Part shown: positions 58,301-64,000 of the stretch, piece by piece
Layout: the number at the start of each line of letters is the position of its first letter
Position numbering within the stretch: position 1 is the stretch's first letter
Source: Phaeobacter porticola
Lineage (GTDB): Bacteria; Pseudomonadota; Alphaproteobacteria; Rhodobacterales; Rhodobacteraceae
Direction of reading: 5' to 3'
DNA: 64,000 bases
NCBI RefSeq assembly: GCF_001888185.1
Contig: NZ_CP016364.1
Coordinates: 1,302,001-1,366,000 of the forward strand
Program-made: the position numbers and the translations under genes
The notes under the pieces: generated by a model
What the model was told of the DNA's origin: nothing
The model's input: only the letters and a program-made list of their open reading frames with translations
Databases searched by the model: none

Positions 58301-58416
58301 AAGAACCTGTTGCTGAGGTCAAACAGACGCCTGAACCTGCGCTTGCCGCAGCTGAGGTCGAACCAGCGAGCCCGCCCAAGCCGAAACGGCGCGGCTGGTG
58401 GTCAGTTGGCAGCTAA
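55381..58416 (+). CDS. rne: Ribonuclease E with acidic insert in the S1 domain
   Basis: This 1011-residue endonuclease starts RNA decay and rRNA processing. The S1 RNA-binding domain begins at about residue 38 (GNIYLAKVTRVEPSLQAAFV). It is interrupted at about residues 95-291 by an acidic, low-complexity insert, then resumes with VLLVQVVKEERGNKGAALTTY. The catalytic DNase I-like domain has LVAIDVNSGR near 505, and the Zn-link CPHCHGTGL near 608. The C-terminal 300 residues are disordered, rich in Ala, Glu and Arg runs, and form the degradosome scaffold. Such an insert is usual in alphaproteobacterial RNase E. Confidence 0.96.
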   Translation: MAKKMLIDATHAEETRVVVVDGNKVEEFDFESENKRQLAGNIYLAKVTRVEPSLQAAFVDYGGNRHGFLAFSEIHPDYYQIPVADREALMEEERAYAEAQRARDDEEDAKPARRQSRSRRSRTKAADVKSADVVETKDVSLEAAETGADIAGMETIDLTDDIDAGDTKPTETPDSASAGAPVASAEAEAPVVEEAVKDASDAPEMPAVDTIAETSEPQADAGAETQDDSAADAAEAEAATATEIDAPEIEADDSVEEETAADATSKDESIESVADEDDSEDIRPVRKPRPRRYKIQEVIKVRQVLLVQVVKEERGNKGAALTTYLSLAGRYCVLMPNTARGGGISRKITNAVDRKKLKDIAVELDVPTGAGLIVRTAGAKRTKSEIKRDYEYLQRLWEQIRELTLKSIAPAKIYEEGDLIKRSIRDLYSREIDEVLVEGERGYRIAKDFMKMIMPSHAKNVKNYQDQLPLFARFQVESYLGGMFNPTVQLKSGGYIVIGVTEALVAIDVNSGRATKEGSIEETATKTNLEAAEEVARQLRLRDLAGLIVIDFIDMDERKNNAAVEKRMKDKLKTDRARIQVGRISGFGLMEMSRQRLRPGMIEATTAPCPHCHGTGLIRSDDSLALSILRQIEEEGTRRRSREVLVRCPVSIANYLMNQKREHIAQIETRYGLSVRIEGDPHLVSPDFSLEKFKTASRVVPVATAPVVSVDTSIMDQVDADEANDEIEEIEDDVAEVEAAEANAETGDDGEGDNKPKRKRRRRRRRKSSGGEGDDTNGEPQRDAQGEANSDGQPAAEGGADTDTGENDAKADTADGKDASAEGEGAVKKRTRTRTRSRSRKKKTDETVAAETQETAAAEAKTEEASAETMTSSDAPVADTAGAIAKTEVKADASTLNGAAPEAESAAVEAKTDETPVEVAKVAEIKADDATAQDVPAEQAEVQVEIQAETPAEPTPEPSSEQPETETSEAPVAEEPVAEVKQTPEPALAAAEVEPASPPKPKRRGWWSVGS

Positions 58417-58428
58417 TCTTTAACCCCA

Positions 58429-58459
58429 AAAAAAGGCGGGCATTTAGCCCGCCTTTTTT
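58429..58459 (+). terminator. Rho-independent terminator after rne
   Basis: GGCGGGC and GCCCGCC pair around ATTTA with flanking A run and six T residues. Confidence 0.92.
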
Positions 58460-58491
58460 ATGTCTTTGACCCAAGGGAAATGCCAATCAGT

Positions 58492-58908
58492 ATGTCCATT
58501 GAAACAAATGACACCCTATCAGAACAATTGCTGCGAGAGTTGTTAGAGGCGGAAACCGCGGTCTGGACAGCCTTGCAGCAAGGCGACGTCGCGGCAGATC
58601 TTGCGGCACTGCATCCGCAGTTTCTGGGTGTCTATCCCAGTGGATTTGCCGGTCGCAATGACCATGCAGAGCAGCTGGAAAATGGCCCCTCGGTCGCGGA
58701 ATTCACCATAGAGGATGTGCGTGTTCTGCCGCTTGCAGCGGGGTGTGCGTTATTGGCCTACCGCGCCTGCTACCGGCGCACTGGCCAAGACAAGACAGCT
58801 GCCATGTATGTCAGTTCCATTTGGCAGCGCTGCGACGGGGCATGGATAAACATCTTTAGTCAAGACACCGAAGCCCTGCCTGCCGGCGCGCCAAACACGC
58901 TGCCATAG
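58492..58908 (+). CDS. Small NTF2-like (DUF4440/SnoaL-type) protein
   Basis: This protein of about 138 residues has an N-terminal helix (LLRELLEAETAVWTALQQGD), then a beta barrel with LGVYPSGFAGR and ISSIWQRCDGAWINIF-like strands. These resemble NTF2-fold domains that bind small ligands or act as enzymes. The ATG at 58480 is an alternative start. It stands alone between the rne terminator and a tusA-like gene. Function is unknown. Confidence 0.78.
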   Translation: MSIETNDTLSEQLLRELLEAETAVWTALQQGDVAADLAALHPQFLGVYPSGFAGRNDHAEQLENGPSVAEFTIEDVRVLPLAAGCALLAYRACYRRTGQDKTAAMYVSSIWQRCDGAWINIFSQDTEALPAGAPNTLP

Positions 58909-58937
58909 ATCATCTGTAATCCGGAGAACTGAGGAAT

Positions 58938-59171
58938 TCAGCCACCCTTACGGATCAGATAGGTCTGGTGCTTCTGATTGTCGCGGATTCCCAGCAGCTC
59001 ATGCCCGGCTTCATGGCAGAAATGTGGGATGTCCACTACCGCAGCTGGATCATCCGCATGGATTTCCAAAATCGCCCCGGTTTCTAATGGTTTCAAACGC
59101 TTGCGCGCCTTTAGGACGGGCAGGGGGCACAGCAGCCCGATGGCGTCGAGGGTCTCGTTCGTGTCTGTCAT
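58938..59171 (-). CDS. TusA-family sulfur carrier-like protein
   Basis: This 77-residue protein has the family motif GLLCPLPVLKARKRLK with the active cysteine and a C-terminal FCHEAGHELLGI. The start at 59171 (MTDTNETLDAIG) is normal for TusA; the frame extends 12 codons upstream. TusA proteins carry sulfur for tRNA thiolation or redox sulfur metabolism. It is divergent from ccdA, a pairing common in this family. Confidence 0.92.
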   Translation of the reverse strand: MTDTNETLDAIGLLCPLPVLKARKRLKPLETGAILEIHADDPAAVVDIPHFCHEAGHELLGIRDNQKHQTYLIRKGG

Positions 59172-59264
59172 ATCTTGCAGATAAGGCGCTTGTTTCATCC
59201 TGTCCACAAGGTTGTGACCGGCCCCCCCCGTGACCTTTGTCAGAGGCTGGTCTAAGGGTTGGGC

Positions 59265-60017
59265 ATGTTTGGAATTGAAATCATCGACGCAGGGCTGATC
59301 CCTGCCATGCTGGTGGCGCTAATGGCTGGGTTGGTCAGCTTTCTGTCACCCTGTGTGCTGCCCATTGTGCCGCCCTATCTTGCCTATATGAGCGGTGTAT
59401 CCATCGGCGAGATCCAAGGCACGTCGCAGGCGCGGCGCAAGGCCATCGTGGCGGCGCTGTTCTTTGTCATGGGTCTTTCCACCGTGTTCCTGCTGCTGGG
59501 GTTCACCGCCTCGGCATTCGGGGCGTTTGTGTTGCAAAACCAAGAGCTGTTCGCCCAGGTGTCTGGCGTTGTTGTCATCATATTTGGTCTGCATTTCCTG
59601 TCGGTGTTCCGCATCCCCATTCTGGACCGTGAGGCGCGGATGGAGACGGACCAGTCCGGGGGCTCGGCTGTTGGCGCCTATATTCTTGGCCTGGCTTTTG
59701 CTTTTGGGTGGACACCCTGTATTGGACCGCAACTGGGTGCGATCCTGTCGCTGGCCGCGACCGAAGCCTCTGTTGCGCGCGGCACGCTGTTACTGGGGAT
59801 CTATGCGCTTGGGCTTGGGGTTCCGTTTTTGCTCGCGGCGGTATTTCTGACGCGCTCAATGGTACTGATGAACCGGATCAAACCTTATATGGGGCTGATT
59901 GAGAAACTCATGGGCGGGCTGCTGATCCTTGTTGGCTTTATGCTGGTCACGGGCCTGTTTTCTGAGTTCTCCTTCTGGCTCCTGGAAACTTTTCCGGCGC
60001 TTGCAACATTGGGCTGA
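59265..60017 (+). CDS. ccdA: Cytochrome c biogenesis protein CcdA
   Basis: This 250-residue membrane protein carries electrons from thioredoxin to the periplasm. It has six hydrophobic segments, the first redox cysteine in FLSPCVLPIVPPY and the second in FGWTPCIGPQLGAIL. The start at ATG 59265 is preceded by AAGGG. A terminator follows. It supports heme attachment to c-type cytochromes such as the di-heme peroxidase elsewhere in the window. Confidence 0.95.
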   Translation: MFGIEIIDAGLIPAMLVALMAGLVSFLSPCVLPIVPPYLAYMSGVSIGEIQGTSQARRKAIVAALFFVMGLSTVFLLLGFTASAFGAFVLQNQELFAQVSGVVVIIFGLHFLSVFRIPILDREARMETDQSGGSAVGAYILGLAFAFGWTPCIGPQLGAILSLAATEASVARGTLLLGIYALGLGVPFLLAAVFLTRSMVLMNRIKPYMGLIEKLMGGLLILVGFMLVTGLFSEFSFWLLETFPALATLG

Positions 60018-60053
60018 ACCGTATTGCGCCTCGACGGACCCTGTTGGATTGTA

Positions 60054-60087
60054 TAAGCCCCGCTTGGCAGATGCCCGGCGGGGCTTA
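60054..60087 (+). terminator. Rho-independent terminator after ccdA
   Basis: TAAGCCCCGC and GCGGGGCTTA are perfect ten-base arms; TTTT follows after ACGC. Confidence 0.8.
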
Positions 60088-60155
60088 CGCTTTTGATGTG
60101 ACGCGGTTAAGCTGGTCCAAGACACCACATCCGGGCAGGACAGGTCGAACAGGCC

Positions 60156-61478
60156 GTGCAGATAGAACAGGGCAAGAGCGTATTGGCAGCGGACTGTAGC
60201 CATGACGACACCGCAGCACCCGTGCGGCGTCGCAAGCTGTTCTATATTCCGGGTTACGATCCCATCCACCCCCGTCGCTACCGCGAGCTGTACCGCAAGG
60301 AAGGCGCAGAGCAAGCGGCGATTTCTGGCTATGAAATCGCGCTATCGGCACGCCCGAACCGACAAGCTGCGCAACCAGGAGTGTCCGGCGGTGGCTATGG
60401 CTGGCAGGTTGATGCAGTGATCGACGGACACAGCACCCATACCGAGGTAGAGGTACTTGTTTGGTCCGATATCGTGCGTGGCAGCATGACCCCTTCTATC
60501 GCTGAGACATACGGGCAGATGCTGCGCACTGCGTGGATTTATATCAGCACCGGCACCCTGCGCCGCCTGATGTGGCTGCGCAAGGGGCCGGTTATCGCAG
60601 CGCTTTATCCTGTTGCAGTCTTGCTTTTGCAGGCCATTCTTGCCGCTATTCTGGCGCTGACCATTGCTAGGATTGGGCCGTGGGGCACTGCGGCATTGGG
60701 GAGGCTGGCCGCTTGGATTGACGTTCTGGTCGCCGGCCTGTTCTGGACCCTTGGCCTTGCGGCAGCGGTTATGTTGATGCGCTGGTTCCGCAGTATGGAT
60801 GGCAAAATCTACGCCTATTACCTGATGCATGATTATGCCCATTCTGCGGCCTTGCGCGGCGCCTATGCACCCGAGCTGGAGCAACGTATTGCAGAATTTT
60901 CAGCAGAGGTCGCCACAGCACTGAATGATCGGGATCTGGATGAGGTTCTGGTGGTTGGCCATTCCTCCGGCGCACATGTCGGGACCAGCGTATTGGCCGA
61001 TGTCATGCGCATGGGGCAGGCAGGCCGCTGTGTGCCGCTAGGGTTTCTGAGCCTCGGGCAAGTGGTGCCGATGGTGTCTTTCCTGCCCAAGGCGCAGCGC
61101 CTGCGACGCGATCTGCAAGAGCTGTCGCAGCGCGGTGATATCTGCTGGGTTGATGTTACGGCACCGGGGGATGGCTGCGCCTTTGCCCTGTGTGATCCAG
61201 TGGCTGTCAGCGGCGTTAGCACTGCGAAAACACGCTGGCCACTTGTGATTTCCGCCGCCTTTACCCAGACATTAAGCCCGCAGCGTTGGGCGACGCTGCG
61301 TTGGCGGTTTTTTCGGCTGCATTTTCAGTATCTCTGCGCGTTTGATCAGCCTGGTGATTATGATTACTTCCAGATTACTGCGGGGCCGCAGACCCTGGCT
61401 GAACGCTACCAGCACCGCAATGCGTCGGGATCGCGGATTGATGTGACAGCCTCGAAACATACGTCGGTGAGCGATTGA
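60156..61478 (+). CDS. Membrane protein with GxSxG (alpha/beta-hydrolase-like) motif
   Basis: I do not recognise a named family for these 440 residues. The N-terminal part begins with a probable GTG start and a polar region containing KLFYIPGYDPIHPRRYRELY. Two hydrophobic segments (about residues 145-172 and 188-208) follow. Next is a soluble part with VLVVGHSSGAHVGTS near residue 268, a nucleophile elbow. A C-terminal histidine candidate is not obvious. The gene overlaps the cytochrome P450 by one base (TGATG), so the two are translationally coupled and probably work together, perhaps on a lipid or ester. Confidence 0.75.
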   Translation: MQIEQGKSVLAADCSHDDTAAPVRRRKLFYIPGYDPIHPRRYRELYRKEGAEQAAISGYEIALSARPNRQAAQPGVSGGGYGWQVDAVIDGHSTHTEVEVLVWSDIVRGSMTPSIAETYGQMLRTAWIYISTGTLRRLMWLRKGPVIAALYPVAVLLLQAILAAILALTIARIGPWGTAALGRLAAWIDVLVAGLFWTLGLAAAVMLMRWFRSMDGKIYAYYLMHDYAHSAALRGAYAPELEQRIAEFSAEVATALNDRDLDEVLVVGHSSGAHVGTSVLADVMRMGQAGRCVPLGFLSLGQVVPMVSFLPKAQRLRRDLQELSQRGDICWVDVTAPGDGCAFALCDPVAVSGVSTAKTRWPLVISAAFTQTLSPQRWATLRWRFFRLHFQYLCAFDQPGDYDYFQITAGPQTLAERYQHRNASGSRIDVTASKHTSVSD

Positions 61479-62956
61479 TGGACAATGCCCCCATATCAGA
61501 GCCAGCTACCGCACCAATAGGTGCTGCTGACACCACATCCGCCAGTCAGTCTGGCCAGCAGGAAGTGCTTCCGCCCAAGCCAACGGCGCGGCAGGAAAAG
61601 GTCTCGCTTTGGCGGTATCTGCGATTGTTCCGGGCGGATTTGCTCTCGGCGCAACCGGCCAAGCTATACCGCGCCTGGATGGCAGAGTTTCGCACGCCGT
61701 TCTTTCGCTCTTATCTGGTGAATCAGCCGGAACTGGTCGACACCGTGCTAAAGTCACGGCCGGATGAGTTTCCAAAGTCGAACCGTGTCAGCGAAGGATT
61801 GCGTCCGCTGCTTGGCAATTCGGTCTTTGTCACCAATGGTGCCACCTGGAAACGCCAGCGCCGGATTATTGATCCCGCGTTTGAGGGGGGGCGCTTGAAA
61901 CACAGCTATCCTGCAATGCACGCGGCGGCACAGGCGGCAGTGGCACGTCTGACCGATCGGATCGCCGCAGCACCAGATAATTCGATTGAGATAGAGGCAG
62001 AAACCTCGCATGCGGCGGCGGATGTGATCTTTCGCACGTTGTTTTCCATTCCGATCGAACACCATCTGGCACAGGAGGTGTTCCATCGGTTTCGTGCCTA
62101 TCAACAGGGGCAACCGATTTTGAATCTGGCCGCCTTTGTGCCGTTGCCGCGTTGGCTGCCGCGGTTCCATCGTCGCGACACCCGCCGCAACGCCGCTCAC
62201 ATCCGTGCATTGATCACCCGTCTTACGGAGGAACGGATGCAGGCGATCGCAGCAGGCTCAGCGCCGCGGGATCTGGCAACGAAGATCATGACCACTGCGG
62301 ACCCGGAAACCGGCGAACGGTTTTCAACCGATGAAATGGCTGATCAAGTGGCGATCTTCTTTTTGGCGGGCCATGAAACCAGCGCCTCGGCCCTGGCCTG
62401 GGCGTTATATCTGGTCGCATTGGCCCCGAAGTGGCAGGACCGCATTGCCGAAGAGGCCGCTGACCTGCCGTTAGAAACCTTCTCGGCCGCCTCAAAACTG
62501 CGCATCAGCCGCGACGTCTTTCGTGAGGCGCTGCGGCTCTATCCGCCGGTGCCGATGATGGTGCGCGAAGCCACCTGTCCACAGCAATTCCGGGGCCGTA
62601 CCCTGCCGAAAGGCGCGCAAGTGGTGCTGAGCCCTTGGCATCTGCATCGCCACACGCGGCTCTGGGACAATCCCGATGGCTTTGATCCGGGACGATGGGA
62701 AACGGATAATGGTAAGACCTGTCAGAGAGAGGCCTATATACCGTTCTCAGCTGGTCCGCGCGTTTGTACCGGTGCTGGCTTCGCAATGATTGAAGGACCG
62801 CTGATCCTATCGATGATCCTGCAACGGTTTCGGGTGGAACCTGTTGCTGGCCAGGAGCCGATCCCGGTCGCCCATCTGACAGTCCGGTCAAAAAACGGGA
62901 TCTGGCTGCACCTGGCGCCGCGACAGCGCGAAGCGCAGCCAGATAATGATCGCTAG
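61478..62956 (+). CDS. Cytochrome P450
   Basis: This 492-residue monooxygenase has the I-helix AGHETSASALAWALYL near residue 297, the ExxR motif EALR near 350, and the heme ligand cysteine in FSAGPRVCTGAGFAMIEG near 430. No membrane anchor is evident, so it is soluble; a redox partner is not encoded here. It starts at ATG 61478 within the stop of the GxSxG gene. Sequence resembles the CYP family 4-like fatty acid hydroxylase group in general outline, but subfamily is not certain. Confidence 0.93.
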   Translation: MDNAPISEPATAPIGAADTTSASQSGQQEVLPPKPTARQEKVSLWRYLRLFRADLLSAQPAKLYRAWMAEFRTPFFRSYLVNQPELVDTVLKSRPDEFPKSNRVSEGLRPLLGNSVFVTNGATWKRQRRIIDPAFEGGRLKHSYPAMHAAAQAAVARLTDRIAAAPDNSIEIEAETSHAAADVIFRTLFSIPIEHHLAQEVFHRFRAYQQGQPILNLAAFVPLPRWLPRFHRRDTRRNAAHIRALITRLTEERMQAIAAGSAPRDLATKIMTTADPETGERFSTDEMADQVAIFFLAGHETSASALAWALYLVALAPKWQDRIAEEAADLPLETFSAASKLRISRDVFREALRLYPPVPMMVREATCPQQFRGRTLPKGAQVVLSPWHLHRHTRLWDNPDGFDPGRWETDNGKTCQREAYIPFSAGPRVCTGAGFAMIEGPLILSMILQRFRVEPVAGQEPIPVAHLTVRSKNGIWLHLAPRQREAQPDNDR

Positions 62957-63309
62957 TTGGTGAATTTCACCGGTGTACCTGTTGCATGGCGGCACCCCCA
63001 GCTCAGCGGACAGACCTGGATACCAGTGACATTGACGCCGATGACAGCGTCAGCGCCGACCTTGGCGGCTTCGATCCGCAGTTTTTGCTGGGCTTGTGCA
63101 ACCGTGGGAGCAGGGTGGAAAGCCGTGACCTTGGCTACGGTTGTCTTGAGAGGCGGAAGGGACGTGAAGTTTCCGCCGTTAACCGTCGCCGACGAGACCA
63201 GCTTGATCTCATTCACAGGTGTCGCAGACACCGCGTTCGCAGCCTTGGACTGTTTTTCTAGCTGAGAAGGATAGCTAATTGTGTCTCCACAGGCCGACAA
63301 TAGGGCCAA
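62953..63309 (-). CDS. Small lipoprotein, start codon unclear
   Basis: The encoded product is about 118 residues with a lipobox (LLSACGD) and a C-terminal domain (AQQKLRIEAAKVGADAVIGV) with two cysteines near the end. The only start is TTG at 63309, which leaves a signal of just seven residues. Upstream in frame lie hydrophobic residues (NLTLVAA) and then a stop, with no ATG. The original start was probably lost by mutation, or a one-base error is present. The stop overlaps the P450 stop on the other strand. Confidence 0.65.
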   Translation of the reverse strand: MALLSACGDTISYPSQLEKQSKAANAVSATPVNEIKLVSSATVNGGNFTSLPPLKTTVAKVTAFHPAPTVAQAQQKLRIEAAKVGADAVIGVNVTGIQVCPLSWGCRHATGTPVKFTN

Positions 63310-63430
63310 TGCTGCAACAAGAGTTAGGTTTTATTTTAAATCCTTATTTTCAATAATGATGACGGCAAGCTTAGGGCTTTGATCCAAGCCGTTCGCGGTA
63401 AACTATTGATTGGCGTGATGTCATCCAGAG

Positions 63431-63682
63431 TTAAGTGGGTTTTTGCGCATCGCTGGAGACGACGCGCTGTTTTCTTAAACGTCGCAACACATGCAGACGA
63501 ATGGCCGAGGCCAGACCACAGTCCACGCCTCTATTTTCGTCTATTTCAGCGGCCAGGTCGTTGATGGCTCGGTTGTCTTCGGCGGCAATCTCGCGGAAGG
63601 CCTGCCAGAACTCATCCTCCAGCGACACCGAGGTGCGGTGACCACGCAGGGTAAGCGAGTGTTTCCGTGGGCGATTAGTCAT
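63431..63682 (-). CDS. Ribbon-helix-helix domain protein
   Basis: This 83-residue protein has the sequence HSLTLRGHRTSVSLEDEFWQ, typical of RHH_4-type DNA-binding or toxin-antitoxin-like proteins. ATG 63682 (MTNRPRKH) overlaps the DUF4169 stop. Conserved in this order behind fumC in Rhodobacteraceae; function is unknown. Confidence 0.85.
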   Translation of the reverse strand: MTNRPRKHSLTLRGHRTSVSLEDEFWQAFREIAAEDNRAINDLAAEIDENRGVDCGLASAIRLHVLRRLRKQRVVSSDAQKPT

Positions 63683-63881
63683 CGTTGGTCTTGGGATCGT
63701 CGCATTTTGTGCCATCCAGTCGCCGCATATCTTGCGCGTTGCGGGCCTGGTCCAGATCCTTCTCGGCCTTGGTCCGGCCATAAGTCACGGCATTCTGGTC
63801 GGCGCGGGCCTTCTTCTCAGCCCGCGCCTTTTCCTTGCGATACCGGTTCAGATTGACCGGGCCTGAACCGGAACCAGCCAT
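63675..63881 (-). CDS. DUF4169 family protein
   Basis: This 68-residue basic protein (VNLNRYRKEKARAEKKARAD, then TYGRTKAEKDLDQARNA) matches the small DUF4169 family. Its ATG overlaps the fumC stop and its end overlaps the ribbon-helix-helix gene start, so the three form a tight operon. Function is unknown. Confidence 0.85.
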   Translation of the reverse strand: MAGSGSGPVNLNRYRKEKARAEKKARADQNAVTYGRTKAEKDLDQARNAQDMRRLDGTKCDDPKTNDD

Positions 63882-64000
63882 CAGTCTTTCGGGCCGATCA
63901 TCTGCTCTGGGCGGACAACGGCGTCAAACGTCGCCTCATCGACGAAGCCAAGCGCGATGGCCTCTTCCTTCAGCGTGGTGCCGTTCTTATGCGCGGTTTT
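63881..64000 (-). CDS. fumC: Fumarate hydratase class II, C-terminal end (partial)
   Basis: The last 39 codons ([20 protein letters not shown], then [14 protein letters not shown]) match the fumarase C-terminus. The rest lies beyond the window. The stop overlaps the next gene's start (TGATG). Confidence 0.85.
   Translation of the reverse strand, partial: KTAHKNGTTLKEEAIALGFVDEATFDAVVRPEQMIGPKD

Overview
The window looks like chromosomal DNA of a marine alphaproteobacterium of the family Rhodobacteraceae (Roseobacter group, near Phaeobacter, Ruegeria or Leisingera). The evidence is moderately high GC, many TRAP and ABC uptake systems, an smo-type polyol operon, a split methionine synthase with a DUF1638 partner, the ATPase zeta subunit (DUF1476), an RNase E with a long acidic insert in its S1 domain, and the trailing order fumC - DUF4169 - ribbon-helix-helix gene. 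No plasmid, CRISPR array or complete mobile element is visible.

Layout. 1-2.2 kb: the end of an ABC uptake system (permease, binding protein) and a small conserved gene. 2.7-4 kb: a decayed ferredoxin-like gene. 4-7.4 kb: a lone flavin reductase and an overlapping acs-adk pair, in which adenylate kinase can recycle the AMP made by acetyl-CoA synthetase. 8-11.2 kb: a TRAP transporter with an internal terminator after dctP. 11.2-14.3 kb: a junk zone with a frameshifted amidohydrolase, a truncated IS5-family element joined to a phage portal fragment, and an unknown gene. A tRNA-Asn follows. 14.6-16.9 kb: a metallo-beta-lactamase-fold hydrolase and a histidine kinase with no visible regulator. 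16.9-24.6 kb: a catabolic island with divergent gntR-gfo and luciferase-like monooxygenase - aldo/keto reductase - flavin reductase - TRAP dctQMP. 24.7-26.6 kb: a Sel1 protein and a di-heme peroxidase. 26.6-34.2 kb: the sorbitol/mannitol operon smoEFGK-smoS-mtlK under a LacI-type regulator with matching palindromic operators. Then come tRNA-Ile(CAT), a LysR gene and a Tat-exported MBL protein.

37-41.6 kb is housekeeping: purMN, rnd, a lipoprotein and sufE. 41.6-43.1 kb is a WYL regulator facing a glutathione transferase. 43.1-47 kb carries DUF1638, a B12-binding protein, a radical SAM protein and a homocysteine methyltransferase, which are parts of a split methionine synthase. Next are an MprF-like membrane protein, the ATPase zeta subunit, purC-purS-purQ and a DctB/DctD two-component pair whose activator lacks the sigma-54 contact loop. 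After these come rne, a small NTF2-like protein, a TusA-like protein, CcdA, a membrane GxSxG protein overlapping a cytochrome P450, and the fumC tail cluster.

The most interesting candidates for poorly described biology are the monooxygenase-TRAP island, the split methionine synthase with its helper genes, the GAFTGA-less DctD-type regulator, and the P450 with its membrane GxSxG partner. All functions are read from sequence by eye; no database search was possible.
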